From contig JARVKI010000004.1 of assembly GCA_036674765.1 (NCBI GenBank), positions 1 through 64,000 on the forward strand: a stretch of DNA of 64,000 nucleotides, written 5' to 3'. The translations under genes and the position numbers were made by a program. This document shows, piece by piece, positions 1 to 10,697 of this stretch; positions within the stretch are counted from its first letter, which is position 1, and every line of letters begins with the position of its first letter. The notes beneath the pieces are model-generated. The model was not told the DNA's origin and ran no database searches. It saw nothing but the letters and a program-made list of their open reading frames with translations. This DNA comes from Seiridium cupressi (Eukaryota; Ascomycota; Sordariomycetes; Amphisphaeriales; Sporocadaceae).

Positions 1-74
<74 letters not shown>
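1..74. repeat. Homopolymer of 74 C at the window edge
   Basis: The first 74 bases are uninterrupted C, then ordinary sequence starts. No TTAGGG/CCCTAA repeat, the usual fungal telomere unit, is present next to it. A run this long is rare in real nuclear DNA and lies exactly at the end of the sequence, so a sequencing or assembly tail is the likeliest reading. Positions 75-363 after it contain only a short AT-rich stretch and no gene I can support. Confidence 0.9.
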
Positions 75-75
<1 letters not shown>

Positions 76-363
76 TATACCAGCGGGAGTATTGCGTGAA
101 ACAAAGAAAGGCCGGGCGCCAGCTGATTATTAGACGGGGAAACAGTAAGTCGCCAGCATTGATACGCATAACAAGAAAAAAAAACAAATCGTCTATTGAC
201 ACAGAATCTACTGGATAGAATGACCAATTAGTCGATGATTTATCAGTGTTGGACAGGTTTGGTCGCTCGTATGTACAGAACCAGCGGCTTGTCCTCATAT
301 GCCATCCACATTCCTGAGCGTAACCTTCCATTTCAAAATTGGTACACAACGTGAGTTGTTCAT

Positions 364-1024
364 CTATGCGAGAGGGTACGATGTCTTAGGTAATGATTCG
401 AGGTGCTCGCGATGGTGCTCGTTTGCCTGTTCTACGTTAATATGCGGAATGATCTATGGTGCAACCCCCCAGACAAGGAGATCAGAGCTAGGGACAGGAA
501 CATACGTAGGGCAGGCCACAATAGGTGCAGGCTGCGATTTCGGGCTTGTCGGTGTTGATGAAGATTCTGGGGTGTCCAGCCGGGCCATCACCACCATCAC
601 ATGCGACGACCTTGTCATGTGTCCACCGGACAGGCTGCCTGTGGATGAGCTCGATGGCCGCTTGGGATTGGGGCTAAACACTCCGTCAGAAAATGGCATG
701 CATTCAAGTATCCGAGGTCCTGACCTGAAGATCAAAGTCCGTTTGCTCAAATCGAGGTCCCGTCATAGCCTTCGCTCTTGGTCGTTGACTTCGTGACCAT
801 ATTTCTGTGCGGTTTGGCGCCTGCTGAAGCCCTCGCTCTTGGTTCTCTGCGAGTCCCAGCGAATCCTCCTCGCTCTTCGCCTCGGGTGTTGTCTCGGCCT
901 TGCGGTGCAGAATAGCCTCCTTGGCCTCAATGAGTCTCGGAGACGACGTCGCGAAGGCCCTCTGGGAAACGCAAGCCCGCTGCGACAGGCGCAAAGATGT
1001 CCTGGATGCCAGTCGGGGAAGCAT
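364..1024 (-). CDS. Mitochondrial complex I zinc-binding subunit (NDUFS6-like, CHCC zinc finger)
   Basis: Predicted accessory subunit of NADH:ubiquinone oxidoreductase in the mitochondrial matrix arm. Three exons on the minus strand, 1024-725, 673-506 and 426-364, give 176 aa; all junctions keep the frame and use GT..AG (introns of 51 and 79 nt, the second with a GTATGT donor). The N-terminus is rich in Arg/Ser/Ala, as expected of a mitochondrial presequence (about residues 1-30). The middle carries the family block NRTEIWSRSQ..AMTGPRFEQTDFDLQ, followed by the C-terminal zinc finger with ligands C125, H134, C149 and C152 and the CGLPYANEHH end. The length fits fungal homologues, often labelled 'lactobacillus shifted protein'. 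The gene is divergent from the Mpp6-like gene, with 564 nt between the two start codons. An unspliced reading would miss the whole zinc finger. Confidence 0.9.
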
Positions 1025-1588
1025 GGTGTCGACTGCTGGTTGTGAAGATGAATTGGCCCGTTTCGAACGAGTTTGACCCGACTGAAGACGTCAGGGCGGT
1101 TGTCGTGAGGTCAATTTAGTAGCAACACCCGCGACGGTTACTGAAGCTCGGGCCATTAGGAAGCTTGTGGATCAACATTATTCCCTTATCGCGAATATCG
1201 CCTATCGGCGGTATTCATCCTGGGGTCGCGTCTATTGGTAGTTGCATACATGGTCCTTGGGAATTTCTTGGGCAAAGAATTCACGACCCGTGTTGGGGTG
1301 GACCAGAGTGCCCGGCATTTCTCAGAGCGAATTGAGGGTTCCTGCGCCATCACCTTGAAAGAAAAGCTTGTTGCGACCCTTTGCGCTGACATCTTCACCA
1401 AAACATCTCTGCTCTCTCAATCTGGAAAACACCTCCCGCGCCGAGTCTTAGGCTTTTTATTAAGACCAGCTGCAACCTGCCCAGATAAGGATCTGGCGGC
1501 CATCCCGCGTCGCCCATATCATCTTCCCGTCCGCCATCTCCATCACAGTCACATCGCGCACTCAGTATCTTCAGCAAACATTGACAAG
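1025..1588. promoter_or_regulatory. Shared divergent promoter/leader region
   Basis: This 564-nt gap separates the start codons of the complex I subunit (minus) and the Mpp6-like gene (plus), so it must contain both promoters. A plus-strand frame is open through its right half into the Mpp6-like gene, but I do not count it as coding because the conserved protein begins at the ATG at 1589. I see no clear TATA box. Confidence 0.5.
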
Positions 1589-2520
1589 ATGGCGGCCCAG
1601 ACAACTCCAAAGGGCATGTCCTCGAGGCTGCTAACTATGAAGTTCATGCAGAGAGCAGCAGCGTCAACACCACCAGCATCCGATGCGAGCACACCCAAAT
1701 CTGACGAGTCGTCCTCGAAGCGACGCAAGATCTCGCATAGCCATTCGCAGAAGGGTGACATTGATCAACTAGTGGATCGCCAAGCCATCCAGGCTGCTAT
1801 TGATGTTGGCGAACGAAAGCGTGAAGAAGCACTAGTGAAGCACGCTGCAGAACTCGGCGATGCGAGATGGGTGCTCAACGTAAAGAACGTATCGACCACT
1901 GGTACCAAGGTCCAGAAACCTCTACAGGTGGTACAGGTTGGATATGCTCAGATTGACTCACCCGATACTTCAGAAGGCCTTTCGGACTCAGCTGAGGACT
2001 TGCTTGACAGAACACAGCCAATCCGCCGGTACAACATGGGTAAAAAGAAGGCATGTTCTTTGCACTCTACCAGTATTGCCCTTTTAGGTCGATGTATGGA
2101 CTAACACCATTACAGATTACCGAGGCAAGTGATTCCAGCGAGGATGACGACGACGCTTCCGATGACTCTGATTCCTCTGACACAAGATCATCTGTAAATG
2201 AGGGTGGCTCAGGCTCTCGCACCCCCTCGTCGAACCAGACAGGGCCAAATCATAATACTGGCTTTGCGCACAAGCGCAGTGCCGAGAAGGCGAGAGCCAA
2301 GGAATTTGCCGACAAGAGAAGAAAGAAGGAGATTAAGCTGAATCCCAAGTCTCCTGGTGGCTTATCATCCCTTTCATCGGGTGGAGGCCTCTCGTCATTG
2401 TCTTCGGGAGGTCGTCCTATGCAACGACAGCCCGGTGCTTTTTCATTCAGTTGTCACAAGTGCGGAGAGGTTGGCCATAAAGCCGTAGACTGCAAGAAGC
2501 CCAAGCAGCGGTCTCGGTGA
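1589..2520 (+). CDS. Mpp6-like nuclear exosome cofactor with C-terminal zinc knuckle
   Basis: Likely RNA-binding cofactor of the nuclear exosome in rRNA and ncRNA processing. Two exons, 1589-2050 and 2116-2520, encode 288 aa. The start is set by the family signature SSRLLTMKFMQRA at about residues 11-23, the conserved N-terminal Mpp6 motif. Then come a basic Ser-rich stretch, an acidic Asp/Ser run just after the splice site (about 160-175), a basic KRR region, two copies of a GGLSSLSSGG repeat, and a terminal CCHC zinc knuckle (CHKCGEVGHKAVDC) followed by a basic tail. The only frame-keeping intron is 2051-2115, which starts with GC (AAG|GCATGT) and ends in CAG, so it is a GC-AG intron. The nearest GT donor at 2039 would break the frame. 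The zinc knuckle is absent from human MPP6. Confidence 0.82.
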
Positions 2521-5500
2521 AATGCCGTCTAGACGGCCTTTCTTAGCATAAAGTACTATGGCCGAGGACCAGCTACTGCTCCATACGTCGCGGCCCATAG
2601 CTCAAGGCCCGACTAATGCCCGGACTCCGAAGCCCACAATACCGCATGATGATAATGCAAACCTGGTATGTTTCCCACATTAGACTTATGGACTGTGTCT
2701 CATAGGAAACCCCGGTCCTTGGAGAGACTTACCCGTCCTCATGCGGCAACTGGGCAATTCGGTAATCATACCGGGGATTAAAGGGCACGTTCCCCACTCG
2801 GGAAGGTTGTCGTGTTTGCCTATCCAACTCGCGATTGAGTTATTTTGCCTGTTGAGACTGGTACATTGATTACGACCAAGTAGAGGACTCTTTGGCATGA
2901 TGATTGTCCGACCGACAAACTCGGTGCTTCCTCACTGGTGGGTATAATGGCTCCGCCGGGCAGTAAATACAATTGTCTTCCAATATTGCACATAACTGCA
3001 GTCGGTCAATAGGCACAAATAGAAAATATACATTGCGACATACGCAGCCGCACTACCCTGGTTATAAAATATGCATTTATTGCGGCAAAGGTACCGTCCC
3101 GCGGCCCCCCCTAATATACCCCGGGAAAAGGGTCGTTTCGCATACCCAGCATGACGGACGATGGGACTTTGCGATCCGTCCAATGTTCCTGCATAAATAA
3201 ACAGCCTGTAAAGAGCCGGCCGCATCCGTCCGACCGGGTCGCTACCGAGTTGTGATGAGCCTCCCGACAACCTCATTCCCAAACAGCGTGATGAACACTA
3301 GTCGTACAAGCTCCAGCACTGAAACTTGCGTCTTGTACGACTCTCCTCGCATGGTTTGTTGGAGTCGCTTCATCGGGGCCTGGCTGGCGCACACGGAGGT
3401 ACGGCATATCCGTGAGCCCGTCCAAATCACGACCAAGGTCCATGTCATTGTCCATGTGCCGGTACATTCAAATTGGAAGGAGTGTGCGGAATAAGCTCGT
3501 CGCTCTCCCGTCCCACACGTCGTGGGGTATTGGATTTAGAGCAAATCACACGCAGGCCGGCAAGTCTCGTATCACCAAAGGTCGAATCTCATGATACAGG
3601 AGAGCATCAACTTCGTGCATTCGATGCCAGCCCAAAGCCATGACAAGGGGCGTTAGCCCTTTATGGCTGCATACTCCGCCTGTGGTATAAGTAGATCATC
3701 AAAAGCCCCACTACTCGGTCAAGACATAACATGAGGTGGACACACGAGTGTTCTTTGGATCCGAATGGGCTGTATACTTCAATGGCCAATAACAGCATGG
3801 GAGCTTTACATACTGATACCTTCTGTTCCAGGCTTATTAACATTTTATGATCCTTGATTTTCACCCCCTTCCATTGATGTCGGTAGAGCGGTAGGCATTC
3901 CGATCGATGTCACTACAAACCAGGACCGGTTAATCTTGCAAGAGAATTCCTAAGATCTTGCATGCAGTGGCACGATTCCAGCATATGGACCGGGCCAAGT
4001 AACCGGCTCTGGGCTTTCAAGAAATTTCACCTCAGGAGACCCGAAGAGGTTGTGGGCAACATTGTTTTCTGAGAATAGCAGACTCAATAAAGACTCGAAT
4101 ACCAGCTTCACGTAATGTACCGCTCTATTTCTCTGGAGTAGCCCATTAGACGCCATGGCAACGGCATCCCGCAGGCTGGGCTGGGGACTTTCTCATGACA
4201 AGATCTGTGCAACCTCGCGAAGATCTGGCCTTCCTTTGATAGATAGCTTTGCTAGTGTCGTCACTGCGTCACTAACTGCACTAAATACCCCTGCTGGTAA
4301 CCCATGATCCGGCTTCGTGATCCGAAGAGTCAAAAGGTAGTACAAGTTGGGTGGGTATAATGAAACGAGATACCGTTAGTGAGAGCTCAGTTCAATCTGG
4401 TTATCAACTTCGACCATCCTTCCTAAATGCCGAACACCCTAAGTTAACAGGACCTGATAGGATGAACAAGATGATGACGGCCTTCAGCGGAAACGCTGTG
4501 ATGAAACAGAGTACACTAATCGTAAAGCTAGCCACATAAGTTAACCGGACAATTTACGACGTCGGATTTTCTTATATGATACCGTTACAGCGACGTGAAG
4601 ATCTGGAGAGAAAGAGTGGAACAACACAGGCCTCACGACCCCAGTAGAAGCTGTCCAGGTCGCCAATGTGCAATGAATGCATCTTGCAGAAGATATGGAG
4701 ATCTGACACAAAAACAGCGAGCAAAACTCGTCCAATGAAACATCGAAACTGGACAGACATTCAATGCCTGAAATGAATTATTACTAGGACACTGCGAGCT
4801 ATATAATTTTGTCATAAGGTATCCATGTCGATAATACTGATCCGGGCCCACGCATTGGTGCAACAGTTTGCCAGCATCTAGATATGTCGTCTTCAATCTC
4901 CTTCCGCGGCTGCCGATATGGAGAGCCGTGTGTCTGATACTAGCCATCCTCGGTATTAAATTAAGAAAAAAGGACCCGGGTCACTAATATAGGAGCATAT
5001 GGGCTGGAAGGGGATTCGAATCTTGATTTGCACCCCTTCAGGCTTCAAGCGTACTAATGAGCGAAGCTTCATGCCAATCAATATTGATACGCCGAGTAGG
5101 TGTCATTGTACAGAGTGCGTAACGTCAGTATCTCCTTCTAGGAAATCCGGAGTAGAATGAAGTAGATCGAGATGGTGCTTGCCAAGAAGTATTTCCCTAA
5201 GTTAAGGCCTGATACTTTACCAGAAGATGCAGTTGGGAGCCCTTTGGACTGACTTCTAACCTTCTTGGGCATTGTTGTTTTGTGGTGGGTGTGTGGTCAT
5301 ACATTCATGCCCACGATCTTTCTGTGGACTGATCAAGCCAAAGAACCTTGTCAAGAACCTTGCTTGGACTCTACGTCACAATACGTAGATCGATTGCATT
5401 CGCGCAGCTATCAAATGCATTGTAATCATTCGTGCTCAGTCGGTGCTCCAAGTAGCCACGGACCGGCTTGTCATTCAAAAACATTGGATATATCGCATGG

Positions 5501-7483
5501 TCCACAAAGCTCCGTACCAAACGGGGGTTACTGCCGATGGGCTGTCGTGGGATTTTCGTCCTGTGCTTTTAGCAAAGCTTGACAGTTGGAATTCAAAGAG
5601 CTTTGGTGCCGGAGACCCTTGGGTACTGTCCGGGATGCTGTTTATCAAATCAAAATAAGGGTAGCACATGTCAGCTGTAACGCTCCCACATCTGGGTACC
5701 AACTTTCAAATGAGACATTCCGGCCCAATCTGACCCAATCTGACTGAATGGGTCATTCTTGGATCATGTTAGCAGTCTCACGGTTGCGGAGATTTCTATC
5801 TACAATGGCAGTCCGCCACGACCCGGCTGGACACCTCAAATTTCATTGCTCGCCGGCTCATCGCAGTCGTCCCAACTTTTGTTCCCCCCCGTCTCATCTT
5901 CTGCCAGGTCCCGGACGCTTACCCCCCGCCTGCCGCCCTGCCCGCATACATTTTGCATGATCATCGCAGACCGCTTCAGGCTACGGGAGTGTTTCTCGGG
6001 TTGCCAGCTTCAGAGAAAGACCTCATACGGAACCGCTGGGACTGGCCAGGCTCGTTTGCGCCACACGCTGCCGGAAGCACACCATTGGTGGTGCTTAGGT
6101 CGCGGTTTTGCCGGCCCTGCGAAGGTATTGTCGCTTGCCCAAAAGCCGAGCTGGTTACCGCTGTGACGGTATTGAGTGACGCTGCGCATCACGGTTGAGG
6201 CATCATCATAACTACACACCGTCTCACCCAGTCAGAAATTGTCCTATGTTGGGTAAGTAGCGGTACTTTGGTCAATCTATCACATATCATAATACCCCGG
6301 CTCCGCTGCTACTGTCCCCCGGTCCCATTATTTTTTTGATGGGACTATTATTGGCTAATGCCCGGAAAGAATGTTCTTCAAATATTCCAAGAGGGTTATT
6401 ATATTAATATTGAGAGTGCAATATAGCAAATCACGGCTGCAACTGCATGACCACACCTCCTGTGACGCTTTGACAGAGCCACTGGCAGCAATTACCTAGG
6501 TCCGTTTGGGACCTATGTACTAACTTTTCCAGGGTCTCCATCCTGGCGACAAAAGACTATTTAAAACAACCTGGGCGTCCATATGTACCTCTTCGGGTCC
6601 CGACTTGAACCTAAAGGCAGCTAGCTTCCGACAACACCAGCCCGGCTACTCTTCTTCCATAAAACGCGACCACGGGTGCTGTGAACGTTGAGCCAGGGTT
6701 TGGGCAGTTTTGTTGTAACTCTGCCCCAAGACGCCTTACGTGCTCTCGACTGCCCTGATAGTCTCCCAGTCTCTCGGCTAGCCGGCCACGACCATCGTAC
6801 AGCTTGCGTACCGAGTCATAAGGTAGCATCAACGCTTGCGCGACGGATACTCTTCCCAGCGATCGTTTCAACGAGCGGTGGAGCCAGATATCTTTGGACG
6901 ACGCTTGTCACCAGCCAACAAGCGAAGTGCTACGTCTCGAGCAACAGGCATCGGCAGACACGACATCAAGTGGCAACCGAAGTAGTCCAGAACATCTGAA
7001 GGCGAAGCCGGCGCATAAAAAGCAAAGTCAGCACGGCGGAAATCCTTCGTCCAGCTTCTAGAACGACGGGTATGGTGCAGCCCTAAGCGTCAGATCTTAG
7101 TGTCCAGCTAGAATATTGACATTACGGTCGAATCACAAGTGGAAGTGGAAGGAGATTTCGTCTCTCCCTGACCAAGGCTCGTGCAAGAACCCGTCAACTT
7201 GTCAAGAGCTGCTGCAACCTCGCCCAGCATACCTATTGCACGCCTGCCTTAGCGCCGCTCCACATAGGCAGCACAGACCCTAGTCAAGCGCTGCATCTCC
7301 CAATTTATTGAACTAATACTAGTTCCAGCCTCGACCATCTATCTGTACATAGGGCTCCTCAATCCCCCACCACCTACCGAGGGACCCGCCAGCCTGCGTG
7401 TCTCTGAGGTTTTCGAAGCTGCCTCGAGTTCGAGCAAAGAGTCGGCATCACAAGGCCTTGTACGAGGTCGGAAACATATCGCC
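2521..7483. other. Gene-poor 5-kb stretch upstream of STE23
   Basis: I find no gene I can support here. Open frames are short (under about 135 codons), lie on both strands, and have amino-acid compositions that match no family I know. I see no tRNA, no long terminal repeats and no transposase or reverse transcriptase motif. GC content looks ordinary, so heavy repeat-induced point mutation is not obvious. The last 300-400 nt are presumably promoter and leader of STE23. Confidence 0.5.
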
Positions 7484-10400
7484 ATGCCACCCGCTGCGAG
7501 AGCGCCGAATGGCTCAGCCCTTACGATGCGGGACAAGAAGCCCTCTGTGGAGAGGGTTACGGACAAGCTGGAGACGCCCTCGCTAGACGACCGTTCCTAT
7601 CGCGTCATACGTCTTTCGAACCAGCTCGAGGCCCTGCTTGTCCATGATGCCGAGACCGACAAGGCCAGCGCCGCAATGGACGTCAATGTTGGAAACTTCA
7701 GCGACGAAGATGATATGCCAGGCATGGCTCACGCCGTAGAGCATGTGAGTACCGCTCAACCCACCAGCGAGAGGGGTCGCCTACTAACTAATGTCCCCCC
7801 AGCTTTTATTCATGGGTACAAAGAAATATCCGGTCGAAAATGCTTATAATCAGTATCTCTCGGCACACTCCGGTTACTCAAATGCATACACGGGCGCAAC
7901 GTCGACAAACTACTTCTTCGAACTCGGTGCCAAGGCCACAGATGACGGGGAGCTGACAGAAGCCAACTCACCACTATATGGTGCCATGGATCGGTTTGCC
8001 CAGTTCTTCATTGAACCGCTTTTCCTGTCATCGACCCTAGACCGTGAACTCAAGGCTGTTGATTCCGAAAATAAGAAGAATTTGCAAAGCGATCAGTGGC
8101 GCTTGAACCAGTTGTCAAAGTCTCTGTCGAACCCCAAACACCCCTACTGCCACTTTTCCACGGGGAACTATGAGGTCTTGAAGACCAAACCCGAAGCTCG
8201 AGGAATCGATGTGCGGGCCAAATTCATGGAGTTCCACGGGAAACATTACTCGGCAAACAGGATGAAACTGTGTGTTTTGGGACGCGAACCGCTCGACCTT
8301 TTGGAGAAGTGGGTCGTTGAGTTCTTCTCATCCGTACCCGACAAGGACCTCCCGCAGAATCGATGGGAAGCCGAGGAGCCCTATCCGAAGGATTTCTTGG
8401 GAATACAATGTTTTGCTAAGCCTGTGATGGACTCTAGGGAATTGAACCTCTTTTTCCCGTTCCTTGATGAAGAGCTCCTGTACGAGTCGCAACCGAGTCG
8501 CTACATTAGCCACCTGATAGGGCACGAAGGACCTGGCAGCATAATGTCCTACATCAAATCCAAGGGCTGGGCAAACTCGCTGAGCGCTGGAGCATATCCG
8601 ATCTGTCCTGGAACCGGCGGCATCTTTGATTGCCAGGTTCGACTGACGAAGGAGGTATGTACGCAAGCTTCTAGGGAGCCACATCAAGCTGACATTCTGT
8701 GGTAGGGTCTGAAAAACTACAGAGAGATCGTGAAAGTCTTCTTTCAATACATATCGCTTCTCAAAGAAACGCCGCCACAGGAATGGATATTTGAGGAGCA
8801 GAAAGGCATGGCTGACGTCGACTTCAAGTTTAAGCAAAAGACCCCCGCCAGTCGTTTTACGAGCAAAATTGGTTCCGTGATGCAGAAACCATTACCTCGA
8901 GAGTGGTTGCTGAGCGGGCAAAGTCGCCTGCGAAAATTTGAGCCGTCTTTGATCACAAAAGGCCTGGACTGCCTGCGCCCCGACACATTCCGCATGTCCA
9001 TAGTCTCACAAGACTTCCCAGGTGGTTGGGACCAGAAAGAGGAGTGGTATGGAACAGAGTACAAGGCAGAGAAGATTCCCGATGAATTCTTGGCCGAAAT
9101 TTCGAAAGCTGCGAGTAGCACAGCAAAGGAACGCTTGCCCGAATTGCATCTGCCGCACCAGAATCAGTTCATTCCGACCAAACTAGAGGTTGAAAAGAAG
9201 GAAGTGAAGGAGGCGGCTGTTGCACCGCGACTGTTGCGGAACGATGACGCAGCTCGGACGTGGTTCAAGAAGGACGACACTTTCTGGGTTCCCAAGGCAA
9301 ACCTTATAGTCAGCTGCAAGAACCCGATCATCTACGCGTCAGCGGGAAATGCTGTCAAGGCAAAACTCTTTACGGATCTAGTGCGGGATGCACTAGAGGA
9401 GTACTCATATGATGCCGAGCTTGCTGGCTTGCAGTACAACGTCACTCTTGATTCTCGCGGGCTATTCGTGGAGGTTGCTGGTTATAATGACAAGTTACCT
9501 GTCCTGCTTGAGCAGGTACTCATGACGATGAGAGATCTGGAGATCAAAGACGAACGCTTCGACATTGTCAAAGAGCGTCTCACTCGGGGTTACCGTAATT
9601 GGGAGCTGCAGCAACCCTTCTCCCAAGTCGGAGATTACGTTTCTTGGCTCACGTCGGAACATGATTACGTTGTGGATCAACTCGAGGCTGAGCTTCCCGG
9701 CATCACTGCAGATGCTGCCAGGCAATTCCATAAACAGATGATGTCGCAGATGTATATTGAAGCATATGCTCACGGAAATATCTACAAAGAAGATGCCATG
9801 AAGCTTACTTCCATGGTTGAGAAAATCCTGAAGCCTCGGGCGCTTCCCAAGGATCAACTCCCTATTCTTCGGTCTCTGATATTCCCGCCGGGGTCCAACT
9901 TCCTATACAAGAAGACACTAAGAGACCCAGCTAACGTCAATCACTGCCTCGAGTATTATCTCCAGGTCGGAGACAAGGGAGACCGGAAGATTCGGGCCAA
10001 GACGCAATTGCTCGACCAAATCCTCCACGAGCCCGCTTTTGACCAGCTTCGAACCAAGGAGCAGCTCGGATACATTGTCTTCAGCGGTCTACGCGGCTGC
10101 TCAACCACCTACGGCTTCCGCTTTATCATTCAGAGCGAAAGGACATCGGAATATCTGGAATCTCGCATTGACTCATTCCTGACGCAGCAGCTCGTGGCAC
10201 TTCATGAGATGAAAGATGTTGATTTCGAGAGCCACAAGAGAAGCGTCATCATCAAGCGGCTTGAGAAGCTGAAGAATCTAGACCAGGAGTCTGGACGACA
10301 CTGGTCGCACATCACCAGTGAATACTACGACTTCGAAGCTTGTAAGTTATTCTTGTTGCTCAGGATTTCAAGAAGACTAATGTTGTGAATAGCCCAAGAA

Positions 10401-10697
10401 GACGCAGCTGCTGTAAAGTCTCTCACTAAGACGGAGATGGTCGAGTTTTATACTACACACATCGCACCTACGTCTCCTCTCAGGGCAAAGCTCGCCGTGC
10501 ACCTTGTTGCACAGGGACTTGGCGACAAGACGAAGGAAGCTTCCGCCGATGGTGAGACCGAAACGGTGCCCGGAAACGGCACGGAACCCTTGGTGATTGA
10601 GGATGTGCGAGACTACAAGTGCCGGCTGGTAGCAAGCGCAGGTGCTCGCCCCATCAAAGAACTGAGCGAATTCGAAGACTTGGAATCGAAGCTATGA
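7484..10697 (+). CDS. STE23: M16 metalloprotease, insulin-degrading enzyme / Ste23 type
   Basis: Zinc metallopeptidase of the insulinase family. In yeast, Ste23 and Axl1 cut the N-terminal extension of the a-factor precursor; Ste23-type enzymes also degrade small peptides. Exons 7484-7744, 7803-8654, 8706-10341 and 10393-10697 give 1017 aa, the usual length. The inverted zinc motif HxxEH is H83-A-V-E86-H87, and intron 1 falls directly after H87. The following LLFMGTKKYPVENAY and SAHSGYSNAYT blocks and the downstream zinc-ligand helix (AVDSENKKN) are intact, so it should be active. The four-domain M16 architecture is complete, including the C-terminal half with the EQLGYIVF block. No peroxisomal or secretory signal is visible. 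The start was chosen as the first ATG before the SYRVIRLSNQLEALL block; M15 is an alternative. All introns are 51-58 nt GT..AG. Confidence 0.95.

Noticed and set aside
1..74. Telomere
   Set aside because: Pure C with no TTAGGG/CCCTAA unit.
454..750. A 98-codon minus-strand frame
   Set aside because: Shadow of exon 2 of the complex I subunit in another frame.
1235..1588. N-terminal extension of the Mpp6-like protein
   Set aside because: The frame is open, but the family signature starts just after the ATG at 1589 and the upstream part has no family features.
4999..5050. tRNA-like GGATTCGAATC segment
   Set aside because: No matching acceptor stem, anticodon arm or A box.
6611..6999. Overlapping frames on both strands
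   Set aside because: No family features, no plausible splice partners.
2521..7483. Transposon remnant
   Set aside because: No transposase or reverse transcriptase motif and no terminal repeats seen by eye.
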